Position numbers and translations under genes: made by a program. The notes under the pieces were generated by a model, which searched no databases, had not been told where the DNA came from, and saw only the letters and a program-made list of their open reading frames with translations. Shown piece after piece: positions 49,510 to 59,419 of a stretch of DNA of 64,000 nucleotides. Position 1 is the first letter of the stretch, and every line of letters begins with the position of its first letter. This DNA is from Cristatella mucedo (Eukaryota; Bryozoa; Phylactolaemata; Cristatellidae), in contig WPIO01000041.1 in the NCBI GenBank assembly GCA_009760855.2, positions 1,244,001 through 1,308,000 of the forward strand. The letters are read 5' to 3'.

Positions 49510-52150
49510 ACCGAATTTCGTGCATTGACTGACTCATTGTCTCTTGTGGCTCATGTGCATGGCCCTACCCACATCAAGGGTCACACACTCGACCAGATTT
49601 TCTCATATAACTGCACTCTGTCATCACCAATTATTACCAAATCATGCTTATCTGACCACATGCAGATCTCATTCAATCTACTGTGTGTGCCCACATCCTC
49701 CTCTTAAATAACTTGTGAATCGCGAAACCTCAAGACCCTTGACACCGATGCTGTCCTTTCGAGAATATCTGCTTCACCTCTGCTGCTCAATCCTCCCTCC
49801 GATCTGTCATCATTGGTAGATAGCTTCAACACGACACTAGCTGACACGCTCGACGAGTTAGCCCCTCTGAAAAAGCGCACTGTGGGGGGGGGGGGGGGGC
49901 CGCCCAGACGGCCTACGGTTTACCACAGACATGAAACTAGCCAAGTCTACTAAACGAAAGCTTGAAAAAGCATACAAAAGATCCGGACTAACTGTCCATC
50001 GACAGGCATATGAGGACTACTGTAGGTTGTACCAATCGATCCTAGCAAAGGCTAAGTCTAGTTTTTATAAAAACATTGTTGAATCACAGATGCACAATCC
50101 AAAAATGCTGATGTCGACAATAAACCATCTCCTCAACCGTTCCCAGATTAGCACTTACCTGATGATCCTAGTGATGATCTAGCCGATCGCTTCTCTCGAT
50201 TCTTTGTGCAGAAGATAGACAAGATCAGGGAATCCATCCCTGCGATGACAACCTCCACACTAGAATGCTGTTCCTCGGTTCCTGGCTGCACCTCAATGTC
50301 TGCATTTAAGAAGATCACTAGTGATCTAGTCCTAAAGTTCGTATCTCAATCAAAGAAGACAACAAGTCCTCTCGACCCAATTTCCACTGTCCTGCTCCTA
50401 CGTTGCATTGATCTGCTGCTGCCATGCATAACCAGCATCATTAATATGTCATTAGCCTCAGGTCAGGTCGGGAGGGAGTTCCCACGAGGTATTTCTAGAC
50501 CTTTCAAAAAAGCTGTAGTCAGGCCACTTCTCAAGAAAGCTACTCTTGACCAAGAGAACTTGATCAACTACCGCCCAGTCTCCCTTCTACCATTCCTATC
50601 AAAGACACTCGAACGGGTCGTGGCAGACCAGCTAAACTCGTATATCGAAACCTCACACCTTGCTAGTAAGTTCCGGTCTGGCTTTAGAGCTAATCACTCC
50701 ACAGAGTCAGTATTGCTTCGGGTATACAACGACCTACTTAGGAATGCAGACATGGGTAGAGTGTCTCAGCTTGTTTTGCTTGATCTTTCGGCAGCTTTTG
50801 ATACCATCGATCACAAAGTTCTTCTAGAGCGCCTCTCATCTCGCCTGGGCATCATTGGCACTGCTCTGCAGTGGTTCAGGTCCTATCTCAGTGGGAGACT
50901 CCAGAGTATTGACGTGAATGGACAAAGATCATCTGAAGTACCTCTGAAATATGGAGTACCTCAGGGCTCCGTGCTAGGTCCGGTTCTTTTCACGGTTTAT
51001 ACTCTGCCTCTTGCTGATGTGATTGCCAAGCACAATCTAGGCTTTCACTTCTATGCGGATGACACTCAGTTGTACCTTTGCTTTGATCCCTCCCAGCCTT
51101 CGAGCACCTCAAGTTCTCTCAACTCACTAGCTGCATGCATTGATGACATCCGCACATGGATGGCAGCAAATTTTCTAAAACTTAACGATGATAAAACTAA
51201 CTTACTAGTTATGGGCAAACCCAGTGTGATCCAGAGATTGGAAAGGCTGACTCTCAAAATTGGCTCTGCCAGCATATCTCCTGTCGAATCAGCTCGGAAT
51301 CTAGGTGTCATATCCCAAAGCGACCTCTCGTTAGACGACCATATCAGCTCCATAGTCAAATCCGCCTATTTTCAGCTTCATAACATAGCTAAAATTTGGG
51401 CTTGTTTAGATAAAGATACCACGTCCAAGTTAGTTCATGCATTCGTGACATCCCGTCTCGACTTCTGCAGCTCACTGCTTACTGGCCTACCAGCATGTGC
51501 GATCAGGCGATTGCAGCTGGTGCAAAACTCTGCAGCTAGGCTTGTCTGGCATGAGCGTCACAGTTGCCACATTACTCCACTTCTCGCCGACCTGCACTGG
51601 CTACCAGTCAAGCAACGGATTGACTTCAAGGTTTTGTCGCTCATTTTTAGGTCCCTTCATTCTATGGCTCCATCCTATCTGTCAGATATACTACCCCATC
51701 AGGCCAAGCATCGTACCACCAGCTTCTCGGAATCCAACAGTCTAGAAATACCTCATACAAACCTTAAATCCTTTGGAGACCGTGCATTTAGCGCATATGC
51801 TCCCAAAGCCTGGAACTCCCTCCCGACCTGCGTCAAAACATCCCCTGACCTGACCACATTTAAAAGGAACCTAAAAACACACCTATTTAGGACAGCATTT
51901 AGTGGGTCCCTGTGATTCGTCCTTTAGGTGCTTATGCGTGCTGACACTGTGCATGCTGCCACTAACCACATTTGCATGCTGACCCTGTGCATGTCACCCC
52001 TAACCATATTATTCATCTCGTTTGTTTTTCATGCATGATTTTACTTACCATTCAATTGCATTTCACTTTACAGCAAATGTAAAGCGCCTAGAGAGAGATT
52101 GAGTTCTCTGAGGGCGCTTTATCAAGTGAATTATTATTATTATTATTACA
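49510..52150 (+). mobile_element. LINE-A copy A5, longest copy
   Basis: It starts in the C-terminal part of an apurinic-type endonuclease domain: SLVAHVHGPTHIKGHTLDQI, and SDH in CLSDHMQISF. It continues through a linker, the RT and C-terminal domain to a 3'UTR and TTA tail (52130-52148). The 5' part of the endonuclease is missing. A G16 run (49884-49899) sits in the linker. It lies about 190 bp upstream of FucT-C in the opposite orientation and could disturb that promoter. Confidence 0.93.
50206..51915 (+). CDS. LINE-A reverse transcriptase (A5), longest open ORF
   Basis: A 569-residue open segment of the LINE-A ORF2 protein, which copies the element RNA at a nicked target. Seen: [20 protein letters not shown] (RT entry region), motif A LLDLSAAFDTIDH with catalytic Asp at about residue 199, GVPQGSVLGPVLFTVY, the catalytic FHFYADDTQLYL with YADD at 283-286, and a C-terminal region ending TTFKRNLKTHLFRTAFSGSL. 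The motifs fit the CR1/L2-like group of non-LTR elements. The first Met is not a real start; the frame upstream is interrupted before joining the endonuclease. About 14 residues near 90-105 (GQVGREFPRGIS) replace the usual GHVPAPF, a small local rearrangement. The enzyme core looks intact but the element cannot be autonomous. Confidence 0.9.
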   Translation: MQKIDKIRESIPAMTTSTLECCSSVPGCTSMSAFKKITSDLVLKFVSQSKKTTSPLDPISTVLLLRCIDLLLPCITSIINMSLASGQVGREFPRGISRPFKKAVVRPLLKKATLDQENLINYRPVSLLPFLSKTLERVVADQLNSYIETSHLASKFRSGFRANHSTESVLLRVYNDLLRNADMGRVSQLVLLDLSAAFDTIDHKVLLERLSSRLGIIGTALQWFRSYLSGRLQSIDVNGQRSSEVPLKYGVPQGSVLGPVLFTVYTLPLADVIAKHNLGFHFYADDTQLYLCFDPSQPSSTSSSLNSLAACIDDIRTWMAANFLKLNDDKTNLLVMGKPSVIQRLERLTLKIGSASISPVESARNLGVISQSDLSLDDHISSIVKSAYFQLHNIAKIWACLDKDTTSKLVHAFVTSRLDFCSSLLTGLPACAIRRLQLVQNSAARLVWHERHSCHITPLLADLHWLPVKQRIDFKVLSLIFRSLHSMAPSYLSDILPHQAKHRTTSFSESNSLEIPHTNLKSFGDRAFSAYAPKAWNSLPTCVKTSPDLTTFKRNLKTHLFRTAFSGSL

Positions 52151-53610
52151 AGGGAGGGGGTCGGCCGCGAATGCTGACAGACGCAGTGAGACGGGCGTCA
52201 GAGGGCGACAAGACTGAGCCTAGGCTCGAGCATGGCCCTGGCGCCCCAAACTAACGAGGCGAGGCTCGCGTCAAAATCGGCCGTGCATCCTTTCGCGCCG
52301 GGCCGGCAGACGCGAGCAAGATTGGTGAGGCACAGACGTGCGTTTGCGGGACTCGACCGCGATTCCGCCAGCAGCAGCCGCCGCCCCCGTCGAGCGATGC
52401 AGGCTTCGCAGGCGGCGCACCGAACGAATCTCGAGCATCGGCGGGCGCGAGAGAGCGAGCGACTCGGGCGGGCGTCGGCCACTGGCGTCAGCCAATGCGA
52501 GCAGCGAGCCGCCGACTTCCGCAGCCTCCTTACCGCAGACGCCGACGCGCCCCGTGCAGTCGGGGCCGCTCTGGTCAAACGAACGGGACGGGGAGGCGGT
52601 GGCGGCGAGCACAACAACGGTCCGCAAAGCGGTTGCCCATGCGTAGCACAACGGCGCCGTTGCTGGGCGCTCTGGCGCGCCCCCCCCCCCCGCATGAGTA
52701 CGCCGGTCCGATCTTCGAGCCATCGGCAGCGGCGAGACGCCCTCCGTCCAGCCGGAGCCGTCGGCGCCCCCAGCGGCGACGCCTAATGACGGTCGGCCAC
52801 AACGGCAGCGCCGCAGGACGAGCACGCTTGCGGCGAGAAGCGGCGAACCTATATTTTTTTTTTTTTTTTTAGCAGCCTACTCATTTCCGTCGCATTCTCG
52901 CCGACCTCTGCCGAGCTAGCGGTCAGTCCTGAGCCAATGACGTAAGGCAGTAAGGCTGCGGCCTGCGGGTACGACGTGCGGCCGCCACGCCCAACCACGA
53001 ACGGACGACGACGACGCCGGCTGCCGGACGTACGTGAGCAACTCGGGGGAGTGGCGCCGCCGCACGGAAGCCGCCGAACGGCGAGCGTAGTTGAAGTGTA
53101 AGCGACGATACACGCAAACGCCGAGGAGCTGCTGCAGCAATCGTGCATTCGGCGGGCGCTCGCAGCGAAACGGCACCCACCCCAGCCCCCCCCCGGGCGA
53201 CCACGTCGTTCCCATCGCTGCCCTTCCGCATCCGCACGTCCGGCCTCTGTTTACCCGCGACAGCTCTTCAGCGGCGGGCTGGTGGACCGCAGCTGCGCGC
53301 CCGCTCGTGCCTAAGCTGAGCCGCGATGGAACAAATCAATGGTAGGTTAGAGGGCGGCCGCTGCGTACCGGCTTCCGTCCAAGCCACAGGGAGTAACGTC
53401 GCCTGAGCCTCACAGCCGAGACCGGTCGCGGCGACGATCGCTCGATCGACTTGCTCCGCACAGGAATCCAGCTCCTGGCGAAGGCAGAGCACGAGTAGTC
53501 GGCGACCACGCTCGGCGCAGAGCAAGCTCTCTCGAGGGCTGCCGACGCCGGAAGGGCGGCCAAGGCGGGCCGCCAGGTGGCGCTAAGCCTAGTCCCAGGC
53601 GGACGCGTCC
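52151..53610. other. GC-rich interval, no supported gene
   Basis: Strong GC/CpG bias with large overlapping ORFs in four frames (up to 184 residues) and no domain in any. Holds a C12 run (52680-52691) and a T run (about 52853-52870). It separates the two youngest-looking LINE-A copies and may be a CpG island. Confidence 0.4.
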
Positions 53611-53611
53611 G

Positions 53612-55425
53612 TTATAATAATAATAATAATATTGCACTTGATAAAGCGCCCTCAGAGAACTTAATCTCTTTCTAGGCGCTTTACGTTTGCTGCAAAGTGA
53701 TACGCAATAGAATAGTAAGTAAAATCATGCTTGAAAAACAAACAAAATGAATAACATGGTTAGGGGTTACATGCACTGGGTCAGCATGCAAATGTGGTTA
53801 GTGGCAGCATGAACAGTGTCAGCACGCATAAGCACATCAAGGACGAATCACAAGGACCCACTAAATGCTGTCCTAAATAGGTATGTTTTTAAGTTTCTTT
53901 TTAAATGTGGTCAGGTCAGGGGATGTTCTGATGCAGGTCGGGAGGGAGTTCCAGGCTGTGGGAGCATACGAGCTAAATGCACGGTCTCCAAAGGATTTAA
54001 GGTTTGTACGAGGTATTTCTAGACTGTTGGATTCCGAAAAGCGAGTGGTACGATGCTTTGCCTGATGGGGTAGTATATCTGAAAGATAGGCTGGAGCCAT
54101 AGAATGAAGAGACCTAAAAGTGAGCGACAAAACCTTGAAGTCAATACGTTGCTTGACTGGTAACCAGTGCAGGTGGGCGAGAAGTGGAGTAATGTGGCAA
54201 CTGCGACGCTCACGACAGACAAGCCTAGCTGCAGAGTTTTGCACCAGCTGCAATCGCCTGATCGCACATGCTGGTAGGCCAGTAAGCAGTGAGTTGCAGA
54301 AGTCGAGACGAGATGTCACGAATGCATGGACCAACTTGGACGTGGTATCCTTATCTAAACAAGCCCTAATTTTAGCAATGTTATGAAGCTGAAAATAGGC
54401 TGATTTGACTGTGGAGCTGATGTGGTCGTCTAACGAGAGGTCGCTTTGGAATATGACACCTAGATTTCGAGCTGATGCAACTGGAGATATGCTGGCAGAG
54501 CCAATTTTGAAAGTCAGCCTTTCCAATTTCTGAATAACACTAGGTTTGCCCATAACTAGTAAGTTAGTTTTATCATCGTTTAGTTTTAGAAAATTTGCTG
54601 CCATCCATGATCGGATGTCATCAATGCATGCAGCAAGTGAGTTGAGAGAATTTGAGGTGCTCGAAGGCTGGGAGGGATCAAAGCAAAGGTACAACTGAGT
54701 GTCATCCGCATAGAAGTGAAAGCCTAGATTGTGCTTGGCAATCACATCAGCGAGAGGGAGAGTATAAACGGTGAAAAGGACCGGACCTAGCACAGAGCCC
54801 TGAGGTACTCCATATTTTAGAGGTACTTCAGATGATCTTTGTCCATTCACGTCAACACTCTGGAGTCTCCCACTGAGATAGGACCTGAACCACTGCAGAG
54901 CAGTGCCAGTGATGCCCAGGCGAGATGACAAGCGCTCTAGAAGAACTTTGTGATCGATGGTATCAAAAGCTGCCGAAAGATCGAGCAAAACAAGAAGAGA
55001 CACTCTACCCATGTCTGCATTCCTAAGTAGGTCGTTGTATACCCGAAGCAATGCTGACTCTGTGGAGTGATTAGCTCTAAAGCCAGACTGGAACTTACTA
55101 GCAAGGTGTGAGGTTTCGATATACGAGTTCAGCTGGTCTGCCACGACCCGTTCGAGTGTCTTTGATAGGAATGGTAGAAGGGAGACTTGGCGGTAGTTGC
55201 TTAAGTTCTCTTGGTCTAGTGTAGCTTTCTTGAGAAGTGGCCTGACTACAGCTTTTTTGAAAGGTGCTGGGACCTGACCTGAGGCTAATGACATATTAAT
55301 GATGTTGGTTATGCATGGCAGCAGCAGATCAATGCAACGTAGGAGCAGGACAGTGGGAATAGGGTCGAGAGGACTTGTTGTGTTCTTTGATTGAGATACG
55401 AGCTTTAGGACTACGTTACTATGGA
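53612..55425 (-). mobile_element. LINE-A copy A6, 5'-truncated
   Basis: The minus strand runs from VLKLVSQSKNTTSPLDPIPT to the 3'UTR, hairpin tail and TTA repeats at 53612-53630. The 5' end is truncated near 55425. It is one of the two least decayed copies and very like A5. Confidence 0.93.
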
Positions 55426-55501
55426 TGGCGCTTACGTACAGCTTGCTCTGCCGACCGGCACGCGACAAGAAGGAGAACTGCCGCCTCTCAACGGTGCCCA
55501 T
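53873..55501 (-). CDS. LINE-A reverse transcriptase (A6), open
   Basis: A 542-residue ORF with a complete RT core: NYRQVSLLPFLSKTLERVVA, LLDLSAAFDTIDHKVLL, GVPQGSVLGPVLFTVY and YADD at residues 264-267, then the C-terminal region to TSPDLTTFKKKL. The first ~25 residues come from flanking DNA, not from the element. The last residues (KNIPI) differ from A5 (KTHLFRTAFSGSL) through a late frameshift. The endonuclease is absent. The reading frame is long and undamaged, so the insertion is young or the copy lucky. Transcription is not shown. Confidence 0.88.
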   Translation of the reverse strand: MGTVERRQFSFLSRAGRQSKLYVSAIHSNVVLKLVSQSKNTTSPLDPIPTVLLLRCIDLLLPCITNIINMSLASGQVPAPFKKAVVRPLLKKATLDQENLSNYRQVSLLPFLSKTLERVVADQLNSYIETSHLASKFQSGFRANHSTESALLRVYNDLLRNADMGRVSLLVLLDLSAAFDTIDHKVLLERLSSRLGITGTALQWFRSYLSGRLQSVDVNGQRSSEVPLKYGVPQGSVLGPVLFTVYTLPLADVIAKHNLGFHFYADDTQLYLCFDPSQPSSTSNSLNSLAACIDDIRSWMAANFLKLNDDKTNLLVMGKPSVIQKLERLTFKIGSASISPVASARNLGVIFQSDLSLDDHISSTVKSAYFQLHNIAKIRACLDKDTTSKLVHAFVTSRLDFCNSLLTGLPACAIRRLQLVQNSAARLVCRERRSCHITPLLAHLHWLPVKQRIDFKVLSLTFRSLHSMAPAYLSDILPHQAKHRTTRFSESNSLEIPRTNLKSFGDRAFSSYAPTAWNSLPTCIRTSPDLTTFKKKLKNIPI

Positions 55502-55748
55502 GTGACTGTGGTGGCCGAATCAGATGAAATGGCAGCTCGCCGGCTTCGCACGGTCGCGCCTGTCCTGAACGCTTTTAGCTCCCGGCGAGCTCCTCGCGAG
55601 TTCCCGCGAGTTCTTTTTAGCTCGAGCTCCCTCGCGAGTTCGCACCGCTGGTACTGGGACGCCGCCGCGTAGATATGCTGCGAGGGCTTCAATCCATTCC
55701 ACTGCCGTCCCTGCCGAACTGAAACCCCACATCCGGCCATAGTGGTCT

Positions 55749-55810
55749 TGTAACGCCGAAGGCTCGGCGGGGTAGGCTTGTGTAACGCCGAAGGCTCGGC
55801 GGGGTAGGCT
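55749..55810. repeat. ~32-bp tandem duplication
   Basis: TGTAACGCCGAAGGCTCGGC and GGGGTAGGCT occur twice in a row just before the large tandem duplication. Confidence 0.85.
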
Positions 55811-57099
55811 TGACCAGCCGCTTACCTAGCGGCGTAGCCTATCGCCTAATGCCGTCCGGTGCGCGCCTACGCGCAATAAGCTGGCCGCCACGAAACGAGC
55901 GTTTCTGGCGCTGACCTGCTTACCGTTACTAAAGGGGGTCGTGAGTCCGCGGCGTGAATTGGAAGCAAGACACACAAATTGGGGATTTTACTGAACTTTA
56001 TTCGCAAGCGCACAAAGTCGCTGCGCGTCTAGTTCAGCTTTATCTCCACACTCCTCGCACGTTCAACACTCTTGCGGAGGGAATACTCCTCTACACTAAG
56101 CGCGACCCGGACCCTAAACCCTAACCGGTGAACTAGGAATCCGTTCCCACCTGTGCCGAGGGAATACCCCAAACACGCCAACTTAAACACTCGAGCGGAG
56201 GGAGTACTTCTCCACACTGAAGTGCGAACCGGAGTCTAAACCCTACCCGGTGAACTAGAACTCGGTTTCCACCAGTGCGACCGGAATACTCCATACACGC
56301 CAACTCAAGCACTCCTGCGGAGGAAATACTTCTCCACACTGAAGCGCGACCCGGAGCCTAAACCCTACCCGGTGAACTAGAGCTCCACACACGCCAACTA
56401 CGCCTAGCTCGCGCCGGCAAATCCCTATGCCGAGACCACGTGCTAGCGCGCACACACACGACACAAAAGAAACACAAAACACGAAAGATCACACAAAATG
56501 CCAGCTCGGGCGCGATACGACCGTATTCGGTGGGGTTCCACCGAATCCTCCTAGCGCTGTCTTGTCTTGTTCCGTCAATCGCCGGCGAACAGCCCGCCCT
56601 CCTCCCTCGCTTTCAGAGAAACGAGTGCGACGGCGTCGAAGCCGGACCAAAGACAAAAAGACACGAGGCGAAGAGCGAGCGTCGCTCGACTCTTAAATAC
56701 CTAGCTGGAACAATGGGCAAGAGCTTAGTGGTATTGGGCCCGGACACCTTGGCCCATTACAGAAAGGAATTACTACCGTCCCCAGGCCGCTGGAAGGGTA
56801 CCTCCGTCCAGCTTGAATGGCGAATGGGTTCCAAAAGATTCTTTCTTGGAAAGAGGGAAGGCGGGGGTTGACAGGCCAGCCAACATCTATCAGCAGCTTC
56901 CGCGAGTATCGGACCAATTCTAAAGGCCGAATCGCCGCCGCTCGTCTCAGAGCTTCCTGGCCTGCTCCTAAGCGCTTCCTCTCTAACCGCACTGACGCTC
57001 CTCTCTGGCTCACTGCTCCAGGACAAAGGGGCTCTAGCCCGCCGCCGAACAGCTCTTGTTCGCGCTAAAATTCAGCGAAAGCCAGCAGGGCGCTGCACT
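55808..57099 (+). repeat. Tandem unit T1 (about 1.29 kb)
   Basis: The first of two direct tandem units. Anchors shared with T2: CCGCTTACCTAGCGGCGTA, AAACGAGCGTTTCTGGCGCT, GGGGGTCGTGAGTCCGCGGC, CGCCAGCTCGG-type GCCAGCTCGGGCGCGATACG, GCCGGCGAACAGCCCGCCCT, TTAGTGGTATTGGGCCCG, GACAGGCCAGCCAACATC and TTGTTCGCGCTAAAATTCAG. It is longer than T2 because of an internal ~120-bp array. ORFs in the two units are not kept in register, so no gene is called. Confidence 0.85.
56040..56400. repeat. ~120-bp tandem array inside T1
   Basis: Three units share GCGGAGGGAGTACTTCTCCA, CACTGAAG-GCGA, CCGGAG-CTAAACCCTACCCG, GTGAACTAGAACTCGGTTTC and GGAATACTCCA-ACACGCCAA. T2 has one unit. CCTAAACCCTAACC looks telomere-like but is only part of this unit. 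Confidence 0.85.
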
Positions 57100-58145
57100 T
57101 GACCTGCCGCTTACCTAGCGGCGTAACCGAGCGCCTAATGCCGTTCGGTGCGCGCCTACGCGCAATAAGCAGGCCGCCACGAAACGAGCGTTTCTGGCGC
57201 TGACCTGCTTACCGTTACTAAAGGGGGTCGTGAGTCCGCGGCGTGAATTGGAAAGCGAGACGCACAAATTGGGGTTTTTACTGAGCTTTATTCGCCGGCG
57301 CACAAAGTCGGTGCGCGTCAAGCTCAGTTTTATCTCCACACCCCTCGCACGCTCTCAACAGCACCAACACTCTTGCGGAGGGAATACTTCTCCACACTGA
57401 GCCCGAACCAGAGCCTAAACCCCTAACCGGAGAACTAGAACTCGGTTTCCCCCAGTGCGGCTGGAATACTCCACACACGCCAACTACGCCTAGCTCGCAC
57501 CGGCAAATCCCTATGCCGAGACCACGTGCTAGCGCGCACACACAAAACACGAAAGAAACACAAAACGCCAGCTCGGGCGCGATACGACCGTATTCGGTGG
57601 AGTCCACCGAATCCTCCTAGCGCTGTCTCGTCCTGTTCCGTCAATCGCCGGCGAACAGCCCGCCCTCCTCCCTCGCTTTTAGAGAAACGAGTCCGACGGC
57701 GGAGCCGGACCAAAGATAGAAGACCACAGAAAAAACCCAGAGCGAGCGTCGCTCGACTCTTAAATACTTGGCTGAGACAATGGGGCAAGAGTTTAGTGGT
57801 ATTGGGCCCGACACCACGGCCCATTACGGTAAGGAACTAATACCGTCACTGGGCCACTGGAAGGGCACCTTGAATGCCGAATAGGTTCCAGACGCTACTT
57901 TTTGGACCGAGTGAAGGCGGAGGTTGACAGGCCAGCCAACATCAATCAGCAGCTTCCGCGGGTATTGGACCAATTCTAAAGGCCGAATCACCGCCGCTGG
58001 TCTCAGAGCTTCCTGGCTTGCTCTTAAGCTCTTGCTCTCTAACCGCGCTGACGCTCCTCTCTGGCTCACTGCTCCAGGACAAAGGAGCTCTAGCCCGCCT
58101 CCGAACAGCTCTTGTTCGCGCTAAAATTCAGCCAAGGCCAGCAAA
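57100..58145 (+). repeat. Tandem unit T2 (about 1.05 kb)
   Basis: The second direct copy, starting GACCTGCCGCTTACCTAGCG and ending near TTGTTCGCGCTAAAATTCAG plus CCAAGGCCAGC. It has small deletions relative to T1, for example near 57845-57900. A diverged relic of the unit start lies at 7250-7435. Confidence 0.85.
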
Positions 58146-58284
58146 GTGCTACAGTCTTGCGTTTCAACCTTTCTAGCGGGAGCACTCGAAAGTTGTCGAC
58201 GCCACAGAACTGAGATAGGTTTCGACACGACAAGCGAGACTCGTAGGTAACTCAGGACGTGGGCGTTGAGGAGTGGTCTTTTTA

Positions 58285-58415
58285 ATAGTAAATGCTAAGA
58301 CATGCGCACCGAAAGCCGCTCAGGCTGTGAGTGCGCTGTACGAAACTCTCGTGCGTAACACCCCCCGTATTCTTTATGGCTTTGCGGAGTTACATGCGGA
58401 GACACATTGCATTGC
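58285..58415 (+). mobile_element. LINE-B 3' scrap
   Basis: ATGCGCACCGAAAGCCGCTC, AGGCTGTGAGTGCGCTGTAC, GAAACTCTCGTGCGTAACAC and GGCTTTGCGGAGTTACATGC match the LINE-B end. No other part of the element is present. Confidence 0.7.
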
Positions 58416-58464
58416 AACACTGATAAGAGCGCGTCCAATAATCGAGTGCGTGTTTTAAAGTACC

Positions 58465-58620
58465 GTACAAAAGACTATGATAGAACAATAATATAATAAT
58501 ATAGAATTATAGAACATGTAAATAATATAAATAATATAATAATATTTAATAAATAATATTTTTTTATATTTGTTATATTATTGTATTATAATTATTATAT
58601 TATATTATATTATTATAGAA
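58465..58620. repeat. AT-rich simple sequence
   Basis: Irregular AATAAT/TATTAT repeats over about 150 bp, with several short inverted matches. No gene. Confidence 0.85.
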
Positions 58621-58974
58621 TGTTAGGAACGGGATCAAAAGCTGCGACGGTTTCCATGTAAACGTGTAAACAGCGATTGTGCAAACCACGCCTCACGCGA
58701 AAGTACACCGAAAGCAGCGTTTGAGCAAATAAAGCTCATCGAACTCGGCATCGTCTTCGACTTGCGTCCCAACTTTCTGGAACTTGGTAGATTGAGGTGC
58801 ATGTTTTCATTCATAACTCGCCTAATACTTTATGGATCAATGTGAAATTTGAAGCCTTCTGTCAGTTCTGAATGCACATTGTTGCAGTATTTTATTTCTG
58901 ATTTCACTTGGATAAGTATTCCTATAAATACCTGCGATTGCCAAAAATAAGCTCCAGAACGCTTCATGACATTT

Positions 58975-59365
58975 TTAATCAAATTAATAATACATTTATG
59001 TAGTGCCTTCAGAGAACTTGATCTCTTTCTAGGCATTTGGAGATGATGTAAAGGAAGCATTATCAAACGGTTTCTGGTAGCATGCACTATGTTAAAAACA
59101 TGATAAGCATAATATGGTTAGAGGCAACGTGCTTATTGTCAACCTATAAAAAACGTTAGTGGTAACGTGCATAGTTTTAGCACGTATAGGCAGCACACAA
59201 AGGACGTATCACAAGAGCCCACCAAATGCTTCGAGAAACAGATGCATTTTTATCTTATTTCAAATTTCGTCACATCAAGGAATGTCCTGACATCAGTCGG
59301 GAGTGAGTTCTAGGGTGTGTGATCATAAGGACTAAACGCGCGGTCTCGAAAAGGATTTGAGGTTG
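58975..59365 (-). mobile_element. LINE-A 3' fragment, old
   Basis: The minus strand has the tail (CTAGAAAGAGATCAAGTTCT, CTGAAGGCACTACATAAATG), the GCATG-rich 3'UTR and the C-terminal ORF end, all diverged. It lies back to back with a plus-strand fragment beginning near 59420. Confidence 0.7.
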
Positions 59366-59419
59366 TTCGGTTCGCAGTGAAGGGATTAAAGTCAGAAAAA
59401 ATGGGTCTGCTGTTGCGGC

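Noticed and set aside
52198-52872. Several ORFs up to 184 residues in the GC-rich interval
   Set aside because: Four overlapping frames are open at once, composition is Arg/Ala/Pro-rich, and no motif is seen. GC bias explains them.
56090-57425. CCTAAACCCTAACC motifs considered as interstitial telomere repeats
   Set aside because: They occur once per ~120-bp unit and not in tandem. The CCCTGAA run at 15447-15468 is likewise too short and of the wrong unit.
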